Below are positions 16,802 to 27,900 of a DNA stretch of 64,000 bases, piece after piece. The stretch comes from Bacteroides oleiciplenus YIT 12058 (GTDB taxonomy: Bacteria > Bacteroidota > Bacteroidia > Bacteroidales > Bacteroidaceae). A model generated the notes under the pieces. It did not search any database. It was given only the letters and a program-made list of their open reading frames with translations, and had not been told where the DNA came from. The stretch covers positions 267,594-331,593 of the forward strand of contig NZ_JH992943.1 of assembly GCF_000315485.1 (NCBI RefSeq). The letters run 5' to 3'. How positions within the stretch are numbered: position 1 is the stretch's first letter; each line of letters opens with the position of its first letter. The translations under genes were made by a program, and so were the position numbers.

Positions 16802-19591
16802 TTAGAAAGATAAATTAAATCCGAAGGCATATTGAGTCATAGTAGGGTGCTCGGCACCAATAGACTCCGGATCACGAAGGTCGATTCCATCCAGACAGAA
16901 CAAGTCATGCCCGCGGGCAAATACTTTCACACCGGCCAGGAAACCTGTTTTCTTCAATAATCTGGTTGGGAAGTTATAATACAATTCCAATGTTCTCAAC
17001 TTCAAAAAGGAGGCATCTGTTACCCACATAGAGTTGGTATTGTAATTATTGTCCGATCCGGAATAAGTCAGGCGCGGCAAAGTTCCATTCGGATTTGTTT
17101 CACTCCAGCGGTTTTCCCAATAGTAGGTAGAGATTGTATTGTTGCTTACAATCGGGCGATAAATACTTGCAGTATTCAGTACCTTGCTATAATTACCTAC
17201 TCCTTGAAACAGCGCATACACTCCAAACCCTTTATACTCCAATCCTAAATCAAATGAATAATAAATTTCAGGGCAAGTGGCATTGTAACCCAAAGGCACC
17301 TCATCGTAAGCGTCAATCTTATTATCACCGTTCTGATCCTTGAACATCAAATCACCCGGACGCACATTACCTAATAATTGTTCCACGCCACGATTATCTA
17401 TCTCATCCTGAGATTTATAGATTCCTACTACCTCATAACCGTAGATTTGGTTTAAAGAATTTCCGGTACGTTTCAGATAGTCATAGGGACGATATTCTTC
17501 ATTCTGATTCTTAATCTTGTTGCGGGCAAAAGTGAACTGTCCGCCCAAATGGTATTTTACATTTCCAATTTTATCATCCCAAGCAAAAGAAGCCTCAACA
17601 CCCTTGTTATCTACTACACCATTGTTAATCTTCGGTACAGACATACCAAATATCTGGGATATGGAGCCACCATTGCTCACCAGAATATCCGTACGATGAT
17701 CATAGAACGCATCTAATGTTACCGATAACTTGTTCCAAGCTCTAAAGTCGATACCGACGTTCAGTTTATGAGATTTCTCATAAGTCAGACCATCAATCCC
17801 CATTTGAGTGTACTTCATACCGGATGATGAAGCGGGCACATTAGTGGCATTCTGAAAATAGAAAGAATTTCCACTACCATAAATATCCTGAAACAGATTT
17901 ACGCTATAATCAGCACGACCGGAAATACCATAGGAAGCCCTGACTTTCAAGAGATTCAGCCAATCTCTCTGCATGAAATCCTCTTCAGACAGAATCCAGC
18001 CTGCACCAATTGCCGGAAAAATCCCCCAGCGGTCGTCCGGATCAAGTATACTGGAAGCTGAGCCGGATAGTGAGAAGTCAACCAGATAGCGATTATTGTA
18101 AGCATAATGCGCACTACCCACTATGTCCATAAATGCACGCCCGGAGTTCTGGCTCTTTGTTTTTGCTTTATCCATTGAGTAAAGCAGGGTTGCATTTAAA
18201 CTGTGTTTATTCCACTGCTTTATATAATTGGTATAAAACTCCAGATTAAAATGAGTGGCAACTGACCCTACACTCTTCGAAAAGCCCAATGTACCTTCAT
18301 TACGAAGGGTGGAATAACTCTTCTCACCGGTAGCCAGGTCAACAGAAGCCGACTCATAACCAAAATTCTTGGTATTGTTATCCCAATAAGAGGCTGTATT
18401 ATCTATACCTACTTTAAAGCCTGCTGTCCAACCGGGCAATATGGCAGATAAATCCTGCTTCATGTGTACATCTGCATACATGGCACGTGTTTGAGACCGT
18501 GCATATCCTCTGCCGGAAATAAGAGCAACCGGATTGTTGGAATAGTTAGTCGTACCTCCCCATATTCCTCTGTCAGTTTTTACTGGGAACGCACCCGAAG
18601 GCACTTGGAATAATGCAGAGAAAATATTATCCGTACTCTCACCGGGACGATTGTGTTCTGTAAAGTTACCCAATAAATTCAACTGTACAGTAGTCGTTGG
18701 AGTGACTGTAATATCCAGATTTGTACGAATATTCAATCTTGTATATTTCAATTGCGTTGAGTAACCATCGTTATCCGATGTAGGTTTCAGTATCCCCCGG
18801 TTATCCAAGAAGTTCAGCATTGTATAGTAACGCACAAACTTACTTCCTCCCTGTGCCGTGAAATTCACATTGTCACCATAGCTCATATCTCTCAGTGATT
18901 CATCCAGCCAATCCACATTCGGATAAACGCCCGGATAAGTCTGATTCTTGAATGCATCCAATTCTGTGTTTGAGTAACGGGGAGCCAGCCCATCGTTCCT
19001 CATCGCCTCATTCAAAGCAGTGGCATACGTATAGCCATCTGCAAATTCAGGCAAGCGTTTAGGAGTTGCCATATTAAACTCATAGGAAAAAGTTATCTTG
19101 GGTGCACCTACAGTTCCCCGTTTGGTTTTTACAAGAATAACGCCATTGGCACCACGTATACCATACAAACTGGTAGCCACCGCATCTTTCAGGACACTTA
19201 CGGATTCTATTTCCTCAGAGCTTAATTCATCAATCGAGCGTTCGAAGCCATCTACCAGTACCAGCGGGCTATTGGAACTCGAAGAACCGTTTCCACGTAT
19301 ATACAATGTTGCACCATTTTCCCAGACTGTACCGGCTTTCTGCAATACTGCCAGTCCCGGAAGCGTACCAAACAACTGGTTAGACGGTTTAATGCTATTC
19401 TTATGTGAGAGATTTGAAGTAACAGAGATTGCACCTGTCATCTCCTTCGTATCGAGAGCGACAGAACGTCCCAGTTCTATCACCTCATTATTCTGACGGA
19501 CTGACAATGTATCTTCTTGCGCCATCACGCCAAGTGAACACAACACACCAGCCAAAAATATATTGAATCTTTTATTCATAATCGTTTTCAT
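16802..19591 (-). CDS. Short SusC-like TonB-dependent transporter without N-terminal extension
   Basis: Outer-membrane oligosaccharide importer of 929 residues. The signal peptide ends GVMAQ. The next residues go directly to a TonB-box-like EVIELGRSVAL and the plug domain (TLYIRGNGSS, PLVLVDGFERS, ESVSVLKDAVATSLYGIRGANGVILVKTKRG). The carboxypeptidase-regulatory-like domain of about 80 residues that precedes the TonB box in most SusC proteins is absent. The 22-strand barrel ends with YAFGFNLSF, a proper terminal aromatic. The start could also be ATG 19579. It pairs with the SusD gene that follows. The short form may use a different route of TonB engagement. Confidence 0.9.
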   Translation of the reverse strand: MKTIMNKRFNIFLAGVLCSLGVMAQEDTLSVRQNNEVIELGRSVALDTKEMTGAISVTSNLSHKNSIKPSNQLFGTLPGLAVLQKAGTVWENGATLYIRGNGSSSSNSPLVLVDGFERSIDELSSEEIESVSVLKDAVATSLYGIRGANGVILVKTKRGTVGAPKITFSYEFNMATPKRLPEFADGYTYATALNEAMRNDGLAPRYSNTELDAFKNQTYPGVYPNVDWLDESLRDMSYGDNVNFTAQGGSKFVRYYTMLNFLDNRGILKPTSDNDGYSTQLKYTRLNIRTNLDITVTPTTTVQLNLLGNFTEHNRPGESTDNIFSALFQVPSGAFPVKTDRGIWGGTTNYSNNPVALISGRGYARSQTRAMYADVHMKQDLSAILPGWTAGFKVGIDNTASYWDNNTKNFGYESASVDLATGEKSYSTLRNEGTLGFSKSVGSVATHFNLEFYTNYIKQWNKHSLNATLLYSMDKAKTKSQNSGRAFMDIVGSAHYAYNNRYLVDFSLSGSASSILDPDDRWGIFPAIGAGWILSEEDFMQRDWLNLLKVRASYGISGRADYSVNLFQDIYGSGNSFYFQNATNVPASSSGMKYTQMGIDGLTYEKSHKLNVGIDFRAWNKLSVTLDAFYDHRTDILVSNGGSISQIFGMSVPKINNGVVDNKGVEASFAWDDKIGNVKYHLGGQFTFARNKIKNQNEEYRPYDYLKRTGNSLNQIYGYEVVGIYKSQDEIDNRGVEQLLGNVRPGDLMFKDQNGDNKIDAYDEVPLGYNATCPEIYYSFDLGLEYKGFGVYALFQGVGNYSKVLNTASIYRPIVSNNTISTYYWENRWSETNPNGTLPRLTYSGSDNNYNTNSMWVTDASFLKLRTLELYYNFPTRLLKKTGFLAGVKVFARGHDLFCLDGIDLRDPESIGAEHPTMTQYAFGFNLSF

Positions 19592-19609
19592 TTCTAATTT
19601 CCAGAAATA

Positions 19610-21472
19610 TTATTCCCAACCCGGATTCTGTACCAATCCGTATCCTTTGTTCACCTCGTCCTGCGGGAAGGCACTAAAATACCAGATAGAAGAGAATCCA
19701 CCGGCATTCCACCAGGCACGGTTCCTATCAGTTTCAGCCAGAGAGAAAGGTTCGCAAATATACGTACCATCTTCTTTGTTCTTATATACATTCAGTCCAT
19801 GCAAAGGTGTAGTGAATTTATCTTCCATCTTCCAACGGATGAGGTCGAAGAAACGCACCTCTTCATAACCAAACTCACATGCACGTTCACGAAGAACCGC
19901 TTCGCGGAATTGTTCTTGCGTCATACCTGTTTTCAAACCTCCCAGACCTACACGTGCCCGTACATCATTCACACATTGATATGCCTGACCGGTAGGACCG
20001 CCGTTATATTCATTCAAAGCCTCTGCATAACTCAGATAAAGTTCTGCGATACGCAGATGTGGCCATTGGATAACATGCCCACTCAGTTCACTACCACGGT
20101 CCAAACCCCACTTACGGCAAGCCAGTCCGGTTTTTAAGCTTAGGCTGTGCATTGCTCCTTGTCCCCAGTCCTTACCTTTCGGATAGTTGATTTTATCATT
20201 GGGATATTCCTGAGTTAATTCCACAGTTCTTCCCTGATAAATATCGCCATCCAGTATAAAAGTCTCATTCAAACGAGGGTCACGGTTAATGAACGGATTA
20301 GCAGCATGTTCAGGGTTATTCCAGTCAAAGTCCGAACCGTCAGCCATCGGAAACATATCAAAATATTCTTTAGTAGGATTATAACCTCCCCAACGAATGG
20401 CATTCCACAGTACCAATTGTCCGGCACTCAAACTTGCCGAATAGATATTCCTGTGTACAGAAATCAAGGTCTCGGTAGTTCCACGATCAAAATAAGCATT
20501 ACGGAAAGCATAGCGATATTCATTAGGCGAAACATCATTTTTCTGCACCAGGCGATAAAAACCATTCTGACTGAGAGCATTGAAGAAAGCTTCACAAGCA
20601 TCTACAGCCTTTTTCCAACGTTCACGGTCGTAATTGCCAAACCAAGTCATGTGCTGATTTGAAGCTTCTCCGGCAGCATAAGGCTGATCGCTGTTTAACA
20701 GCGGACTTGCAACAAACAGTAATACTCTTGCTTTCAGGCCGTAAGCACCAGCTTTAGTCAGACGACCGTCCCACTGTGCCATATCTTCATCCGAAATTCT
20801 CCATGGAAAATCCTGGCAAGCTATGACATCATCCAAAAGCCCAATGATGAAATCAACCGTCTCTTGCAAAGTTGCACGCTTAGGCATTTCATCGTCTGCT
20901 GCAATCACCTTATTTACAATAGGCAACCCGCCATAATGACGCAACATGTGCGCATAGTAGATGGCAACAAGCATTTTAGCTTCCGCCTTCAAACGTTCTT
21001 TTTCAGTCTGAGCCATATCGGGCACACGGTCTACATTATTGAAAAGTATCCATGCGTGACGAATGGCCGACCACATGTGAGTCTCGCTTTCATTAAAACG
21101 AATCTTAGTAGTCATATAAGTTGCTCGCGGAGTATTCTCGACAGAGGAATTATAACTACCGGAATAATATACACGCTGAACACCGGAATATCCTACATTA
21201 TCGCAATTCAGGTCAGTAAGACCTTCAATAGTACCCAGCCACATCGTGGTATAATAGCCACTGGTTTCCAAGCCGTAAGGCAAATATTGATAACTATAGG
21301 ACAATACACGGCGAGCATACTCTGCCGTAGAGAATACGGTATCAATCGTAACATCCGTACTGGGTGGCTTCTGCAGGAACTTATCCCCGAAAGCCAGGTC
21401 CTCGCACGCCATTGTCACAAACAGGCCTAAGGCCAATATTATAACGTGAAAATGCTTTCTTATATTTTTCAT
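19610..21472 (-). CDS. SusD-like glycan-binding lipoprotein (pair 1)
   Basis: Product of 620 residues with lipobox FVTMAC. SusD features are KMLVAIYYAHMLRHYGGLPIV (a TPR helix pair), LKARVLLFVASPLLNSDQ, LRIAELYLSYAEALNEYNG, and RACEFGYEEVRFFDLIRWKM, ending AFPQDEVNKGYGLVQNPGWE. It partners the large SusC 12 bp upstream. The long insert between about residues 300 and 420 (RNIYSASLSAGQLVLWNAIRW and following) is probably the sugar-binding face. It binds the same glycan as the transporter, whose identity is inferred from the enzymes of this PUL. Confidence 0.93.
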   Translation of the reverse strand: MKNIRKHFHVIILALGLFVTMACEDLAFGDKFLQKPPSTDVTIDTVFSTAEYARRVLSYSYQYLPYGLETSGYYTTMWLGTIEGLTDLNCDNVGYSGVQRVYYSGSYNSSVENTPRATYMTTKIRFNESETHMWSAIRHAWILFNNVDRVPDMAQTEKERLKAEAKMLVAIYYAHMLRHYGGLPIVNKVIAADDEMPKRATLQETVDFIIGLLDDVIACQDFPWRISDEDMAQWDGRLTKAGAYGLKARVLLFVASPLLNSDQPYAAGEASNQHMTWFGNYDRERWKKAVDACEAFFNALSQNGFYRLVQKNDVSPNEYRYAFRNAYFDRGTTETLISVHRNIYSASLSAGQLVLWNAIRWGGYNPTKEYFDMFPMADGSDFDWNNPEHAANPFINRDPRLNETFILDGDIYQGRTVELTQEYPNDKINYPKGKDWGQGAMHSLSLKTGLACRKWGLDRGSELSGHVIQWPHLRIAELYLSYAEALNEYNGGPTGQAYQCVNDVRARVGLGGLKTGMTQEQFREAVLRERACEFGYEEVRFFDLIRWKMEDKFTTPLHGLNVYKNKEDGTYICEPFSLAETDRNRAWWNAGGFSSIWYFSAFPQDEVNKGYGLVQNPGWE

Positions 21473-21484
21473 AATAACTGTTTA

Positions 21485-24400
21485 TTAAAATCCTATTTTT
21501 AAACCGAAATTCACGACTTTAATCAACGGATAAGCACGTCCATCCGGATTAGATTCAGGGTCACAGAAATCCAGGTCACTAAATGTCAAAAGGTTATATC
21601 CTGAAAGAGACAGACGCAAAGAGCTTATACGGAATTTCTGTAACAACACCTTCGGGAAAGAATACCCTACCTCAATATTCTTCAGACGAATATAAGAAGC
21701 ATCACGCAGCCATAAATCCGAATCTTTGTAATTATTGGTCTTACTGCCGCTCAAAGAGATGGCAGGTGCTTTTGCGCTATTACCTTTTTCAGGTGTCCAG
21801 GCATCATCAATCATATATTGAAGAAGTGAATTCGTACCCGTCTCTCCGAACGGAGTACGATAGATGCGACTTACAAGGCGAGAAGTCTGGAATGCACCAG
21901 CCCATGTCATGCTCAAGTCAAAACCTTTCCAAGAAAATCCCAATTGCATGTTACCATTCAAAAGCGGATAGGTTGGATAGCCGATGGCCGAAATGTCGTT
22001 TGCATCGATCTTACCATCCTTATTCAGGTCTTTGTACTTCACATCTCCGGCGATAGGTGAGAAACCGGAACCATGATCGGGAATACCATTCTCTTTTCCT
22101 TTCAAAGATTCATAATTAGCAGCATCCTCTTCTGTAAAGAAGCCATCGTTTACATAACCGAATTGCTGTCCTACGGGACGTCCGGTTTCACACATCCATT
22201 CATAAGGTTGGGGAATCTCATCCTTGTAAATTATCTTATTCTTGGCATAAGACCAGCTTGTACCGATATAGTAACTGAAATCTCTTATCTCATCTTCCCA
22301 ACGTGCAGTTACTTCGAATCCCTTGTTATCTACTTTACCCATATTTACAATAGGCAGGGAAATTGCCAGATAACCGGGATTCACCTGACGGGAAATCAGA
22401 ATATCTTTGCGGTGCTCAATGAAATAATCCAATGAAGTCTTCAGGTGGCTATCGAAGAAATGCAGGTCCACGCCGTAATTCTGTTTAGCTGAAGTTTCCC
22501 AAGTTACATCGGGATTTCCAATCTTCGACTCTTTGGCACCCGGAAGGAAGTTATTGGTAGTAGAGCCAAAACTGTAGATACCGGTGGTATTATTACTTCC
22601 TGCAGTACTGATGATATAACTGTCAGGCAGATAGAGAAAGCGTGATCCGTCCGAAACAATATCATTACCCACAATACCATAAGATGCCCGGAACTTCAGA
22701 TAACTGACATAAGGTTTCAATGGCTCCATAAATTTCTCTTCCGAAATAATCCAACCGATTGAACCTGCAGGGAATGTACCAAAACGCTTGCCTTCTGCAA
22801 AGTTCTCCGAACCGTTATAACCAATACTGAGGTCCAACAGGTAACGGGTATTGTAATCATAAGTGGCGCGTCCTACAAAACCTACATAACTACGCGGAAT
22901 ACCAGTATTCTTACTTGGATAATATTTCATTGTCTGATTATACATAGCCAAAGCAGACACATGATGCAGGCCAAAATCTCTCTGATAATTCAAAGCACCT
23001 TCAAGATACCAGTCGCGCGACTGTCCTGTTTGCTGTACCCAGCCCATTGTTTGTGCTTCCTGTATCTTTCTAATCAAGGTCTCACCACCTTCCGTGAGAT
23101 AAGCCTCATATTGGTCAGCCTTTCCTTCACGACGGCGGTTGTCAGTCACACCGCTATTATAGGCTCCTTTGACATGCGCCTTCAGACCTTTTGTCAGGAC
23201 ATCGAGTTTCTGTTCCAGAGAAAAGTCGAAGTTAATCACATTTCCACTGGTTGTATTGTATCCTTTACCATAATAGGTATTCAGACCGTCATTAATCACA
23301 CCAAAATTTCCAAACACCTGCCGATTGACCGAAACCCATTTACCATCTACAATACCGGCACCCGAAAAAGGAACGGCACTGTAAATGTTGTCATACAAAT
23401 AAGAAATATCAGTATAAGTACCATTGTTATAGTTGGGTTCTGTTTTATCAGTCAGACGGCCTCCTAAATTAATCTTCATAGAAGTCGTTTTCGTCACATC
23501 TATATCCATATTAATACGATAGTTGTAGCGGTTATAGTTGAAGCCACGGTCGTTTTCATGGAATGTTTCGAAAAGCCCCTTCTGAGTAAATACACCTAAT
23601 GAGGCAAAGTAGCGCACACGGTCGGAACCACCGGAAATAGTCATGTTATGCTGTGTCTGTAATGCCGAATTCTTAATCAACAGATCCGTCCAGTCCGTAT
23701 CGGCGTAAAGAATCGGATTACTATGCGTTCGGAAACCATCCAGCATTGTATCCGTAAACATCAGTTTATCCTCGGCCACACCGTCACGCCGTTGGGCAGC
23801 ATTATACGTCATGGCATAGTCGTAGCTGTTGGCAAAGTCCGGAATATTGGTTGGCATCTGAAGACCTGCACTGGTTGAGAAAGTAATCTTAGCCTTGCCG
23901 GACTGTCCACGCTTCGTTGTCACCAAGATAACGCCATTGGCACCACGCACACCAAATACTGCCGTAGCAGAAGCGTCTTTCAATACGGTGATGTCTTCCA
24001 CCTCATTGGGATCCAGTTGAGTGAACGAACGTTCCACTCCATCAACCAGACACAAGGGAGCTGACAAACCGGTAGACAAAGAACCGACACCACGTACATA
24101 CAGTGCAGCATCATCAGCACCCGGCTGACCACTGCTTTGTACACTGGACAATCCGGGAACTTTACCGCTCAAAGCATTAGCAATGCTTCCTACCGGAGAT
24201 TTCATAATTTCATCTGATTTCACTGAGGATAAAGCACCGGTAACGGTTACTTTCTTTGTTGTGCCGTAAGCAATGACTTGTACTTCCTCTAATAATGTAG
24301 TACTCTCAGCCATGGAAATCTTCAGTTTGCTCTCGCCTTTGTAGACAATTTCCTTGTCTTCGTATCCCACAAAAGACACCACAATGGTAGCGCCAATCGG

Positions 24401-24634
24401 AACATTCAACGTGAACTTACCGTCCATATCCGTAATTTTACCTATCTGGGTACCCTTTACCCTGACAGTAGCACCAATAATCGGGCCCAGGTCATCAAGA
24501 ACCTCTCCCGTCACGACTTTTTCCTTACTCTGTTGTGTCGCTGCTACAGCATCGGAACGATTCTCGTTTCCGATACTCTTGCCGGGACAGACAGCAAAGA
24601 AAGTAAAAATCAAAAGCCACAATTTGTTTTTCAT
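21485..24634 (-). CDS. SusC-like TonB-dependent transporter (pair 1)
   Basis: Product of 1049 residues and first gene of the leftward PUL operon. A signal peptide is followed by the carboxypeptidase-regulatory-like domain (VVTGEVLDDLGPIIGATVRVKG, about 39-115), a TonB-box region (LLEEVQVIAYGTTKK), a plug with LCLVDGVERSFTQLDPNEVEDITVLKDASATAVFGVRGANGVILVTTKRG, and a barrel ending VVNFGLKIGF. It imports oligosaccharides across the outer membrane in a complex with the SusD lipoprotein that follows. The 279 bp before it contain a candidate -7 box, a leader hairpin and a larger inverted repeat. Confidence 0.95.
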   Translation of the reverse strand: MKNKLWLLIFTFFAVCPGKSIGNENRSDAVAATQQSKEKVVTGEVLDDLGPIIGATVRVKGTQIGKITDMDGKFTLNVPIGATIVVSFVGYEDKEIVYKGESKLKISMAESTTLLEEVQVIAYGTTKKVTVTGALSSVKSDEIMKSPVGSIANALSGKVPGLSSVQSSGQPGADDAALYVRGVGSLSTGLSAPLCLVDGVERSFTQLDPNEVEDITVLKDASATAVFGVRGANGVILVTTKRGQSGKAKITFSTSAGLQMPTNIPDFANSYDYAMTYNAAQRRDGVAEDKLMFTDTMLDGFRTHSNPILYADTDWTDLLIKNSALQTQHNMTISGGSDRVRYFASLGVFTQKGLFETFHENDRGFNYNRYNYRINMDIDVTKTTSMKINLGGRLTDKTEPNYNNGTYTDISYLYDNIYSAVPFSGAGIVDGKWVSVNRQVFGNFGVINDGLNTYYGKGYNTTSGNVINFDFSLEQKLDVLTKGLKAHVKGAYNSGVTDNRRREGKADQYEAYLTEGGETLIRKIQEAQTMGWVQQTGQSRDWYLEGALNYQRDFGLHHVSALAMYNQTMKYYPSKNTGIPRSYVGFVGRATYDYNTRYLLDLSIGYNGSENFAEGKRFGTFPAGSIGWIISEEKFMEPLKPYVSYLKFRASYGIVGNDIVSDGSRFLYLPDSYIISTAGSNNTTGIYSFGSTTNNFLPGAKESKIGNPDVTWETSAKQNYGVDLHFFDSHLKTSLDYFIEHRKDILISRQVNPGYLAISLPIVNMGKVDNKGFEVTARWEDEIRDFSYYIGTSWSYAKNKIIYKDEIPQPYEWMCETGRPVGQQFGYVNDGFFTEEDAANYESLKGKENGIPDHGSGFSPIAGDVKYKDLNKDGKIDANDISAIGYPTYPLLNGNMQLGFSWKGFDLSMTWAGAFQTSRLVSRIYRTPFGETGTNSLLQYMIDDAWTPEKGNSAKAPAISLSGSKTNNYKDSDLWLRDASYIRLKNIEVGYSFPKVLLQKFRISSLRLSLSGYNLLTFSDLDFCDPESNPDGRAYPLIKVVNFGLKIGF

Positions 24635-24680
24635 AAAAAAGTGATTTTGTTAATATAAGGAATAACTATGGTTTAATCTC

Positions 24681-24717
24681 AGCGACCTATATACGTCGCT
24701 AAAACAGTGCAAATAAA
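24681..24717 (-). promoter_or_regulatory. Candidate promoter and leader hairpin of the PUL susC operon
   Basis: On the minus strand 24717-24710 reads TTTATTTG, one base from the -7 consensus TAnnTTTG. Directly after the expected start, a 6-bp stem agcgac/gtcgct (24681-24686 with 24695-24700) could fold in the mRNA leader. The match is imperfect, as expected for an activator-dependent promoter. Confidence 0.4.
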
Positions 24718-24759
24718 AGGAATCGACTGAACAAATATCTGACCATTAAGTCATAGAGA

Positions 24760-24794
24760 GTGGCACAGATTGTTTCGCAGACAATCTGTGTCAC
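24760..24794. promoter_or_regulatory. 14-bp inverted repeat upstream of the PUL susC promoter
   Basis: Arms gtggcacagattgt (24760-24773) and acaatctgtgtcac (24781-24794), with one mismatch that can pair as G-T in RNA, separated by 7 nt. It lies about 43 bp upstream of the candidate -7 box and 119 bp after the HTCS stop codon. There is no U-tract on either side, so an operator or a 3'-end stabilising hairpin for the HTCS mRNA is more likely than a simple terminator. Confidence 0.5.
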
Positions 24795-24913
24795 ATTTAG
24801 GACTATTTTCACCCATAGACTCCTATTCAAAGGTTCTTTAAAAACCAAGATGTATCGAAGCAGATAATCGGATAGTAGTTTATATATGATAGGAAAATTT
24901 TAATAAAGGATTC

Positions 24914-27900
24914 CTATACCTCTTTCCCCGCTTGAGACTCATCTCTCGGAGTATCTTTCCGATAATATAATGGGGCAACCCCATAAAAGGCCTTAAAACA
25001 ACGACTGAAATAACGTGGAGAAGTAAATCCCAACTTATACGAAATTTCCGAAATATTAGATTGCGGTTCTTCTTGCAGCAGTCTTAAAGCTTCTTCCAAT
25101 TTCAACTTCAACGTAAACTCATTTGGTGTTAGTCCTACAACTTCTTTCAGACGAAGAAACATTTTGCTCCGGCCCATATTTAATTCAGAGGCTAACATGT
25201 TCATATCAAAATCCGGATTATCAAAGTTACGTTTTATCACTTCTGCCGCTGTATCCAGTAACTTCTGATCGGCTATTGTAAGCCCACCGATTTCCTGCGA
25301 TGCAACAACCTCTGCCCTACTCAGTCTTTTCAACAGCAGTTGCCTGTTTCTTAACAGACTACTGCAACGTGCCAGAAGCAATTTTACATTAAAAGGCTTT
25401 GTTATATAATCATCAGCCCCAAACATATACCCTTCTATAGTATAATCTATCGAAGACTGCGCCGTAAGCAGCACAACAGGTATATATGCCAGTTCCAGAG
25501 AATTCTTAATTTTATAACACATTTCCTTACCGGACATTACCGGCATCATTACATCACTCACCACTAAATCCGGTTGTAACTGTTGAGCTTGTTCAAATCC
25601 CATCTGTCCGTTTGTAGCCTTATATACAATATAGGTTGGCAAAAAAATCCCTTCCAACATATCCAGAACGCCTTCATCATCCTCCACCAGCAGTATGCGA
25701 GGTTTTCCAGATTCTTCTTTCTCCAATACAGCCTCATTGTCATCTTCCTCCGCTTTTTCTTCCGGCAGCGGTTCAAAACCGTCAGTGACAAGTGCCTCCC
25801 AATCCGGAGCCAGCACAATTACTTTCTCATGTTCCAACTCTTCTTTGGTAAAATGCTCATTTCCCAGTAGCAATTGTATCTTGAAACTACTACCTTTCTC
25901 CAATACACTCTCTACCGTTATATCACCCTTATGAGCTTCAACAATCCCCTTAGTAAGAGCCAATCCGATGCCGCTCCCCATCCCCCCTTGTTGTGTCTTC
26001 TCATTCCCTTGATAGAAGCGTTCAAAAATCCTGGTTAAATCATATTGAGAAATTCCACATCCTGTATCCGCTACAGTTATTTCCATCATCTGCTGTTGCC
26101 TTTTCACAGAAATTCCAATGCTTTTTCCGTCAGATATATATTTAAAAGCATTTGATAACAGATTAAACACAGCCTTCTGCATCTGTACCGGATCAATCCA
26201 GACTTCCATTTTTTCATTGCTGTGTTCGAAAGTATATATTATGTTCCTTTTCCGGGCAAGCTCCCAAAACGAACGGTAGATATCTTCTAGAAAAGGCACA
26301 ATATCTACACACTCTACCTTCAATTTCATGAATCCCTGTTCTTGCTTCCTGAAATCTAATAATTCCGTAATTAAAAAACGCAAATTCATTGCATTCTTAT
26401 GTACACTTTGCAATCTGCGATACACAGAAAGTGAAAGCTTTTCCGACTGCAATAGCATTTCTATCTGTCCAATAATCAAAGTCAACGGAGTACGGAATTC
26501 ATGAGATATGTTGGTAAAGAAACGGAGTTTCATTTTATTCACTTCCTCCATACGTTCTTTTTCATCCTTTTCCTTAGCCAATGACAAAGCCAGTGCCTTA
26601 CGGGCATTTCGTATTCTCAAGAAAATATAAACAACGCTTGCTATTATCAGGAAATACACCAAATAAGCCCAGAAACTACGGTACCAAGGATAGTGTATCA
26701 CAATAGCAAGTGCAATTTCTTCACCTTCTTCATCACCTAATCTGCTTTTTGCTTCACGTACTTTCAAAACATAGTTTCCCGGAGCAAGATTCGTGTAAAT
26801 CAACCGTAACTGATTAGTAAATATCCAGTCTTTATCAAACCCCTCCAATTTATACTGATACCAGATACTTTTCTCTAACTCAATATAATTAGAACTGGAA
26901 AAATCTACCATTAGATTATTCTGCCAAGATGCTAAATCTATATACTGTACAAATGGCAATGACTGTTCCAATACATGCTGGGCATCTCCCGGACATACCT
27001 CGACATTATTTATAAAAAGATTAGCAAAATAAAGTTCGGAGGCATCACTCCCATCATTTATATATAAATCTTTCTCACGAAACGAAATCATACCATCTAC
27101 CCCGCCGATGTAAACCATGTCATCATCCGCAACACAAATTCCTCCCCCATCTGCAACCGCAGAAATCATGCCTTTTATGGCACCTAGCTCTACAGAATAC
27201 ATGGAATGATTGAAAGGTGAATAGATGGAAATCCCTTTATCATTAGTTATCAATATATTATTTAACGGGGATTCTGCCAGATTATAGCAGAAATTACTCA
27301 ACAGGCTATTTTGCTCGGCTGTGTAATGTTCCCATTGTTCCGTATCATAGCTATATGAAAACACACCATTACCTATGGTAGAAACATAAATTGTGCCATC
27401 TGTAGCCTCCATTATCTTGGTAATTCTGACTTTACGATTTTCTAAAGTGTCAAAATGCACAGATTCCATCTCATCCCAATTACTCAAAGACAATCTATAC
27501 AGGTCCAGATTGGCAGCCAACCAAACATAGCCTTGAGAATCAATTTCAAATGTCTGAAAAAAGTCTTTATTACTTATTAGCTGGAACTCTCCTTTATCCG
27601 GATGCATACGCCAAAAACCATTTCTGGCTGTCACATACAACCAACCGTCCTTAAATAAGGAATAATAAATAATGTGGTCTGGTCCCTTTCCACTACGTTT
27701 ATAGTCTTCAAAATAATTATGAAAACGATTCGTTGCCTTATCATAGAGACTTAGCCCTCCCGTATATGTACCTATATATATCTGGTCACGACTTTCATCG
27801 TAAGCGATAGTCTTTACATTATCATGCAAAATTGATTTTTTACCAGATTCAGTAGTATAATAGGTAAAAGTCTCAGTTTTCCGATCAAAGCGGTTTACCC

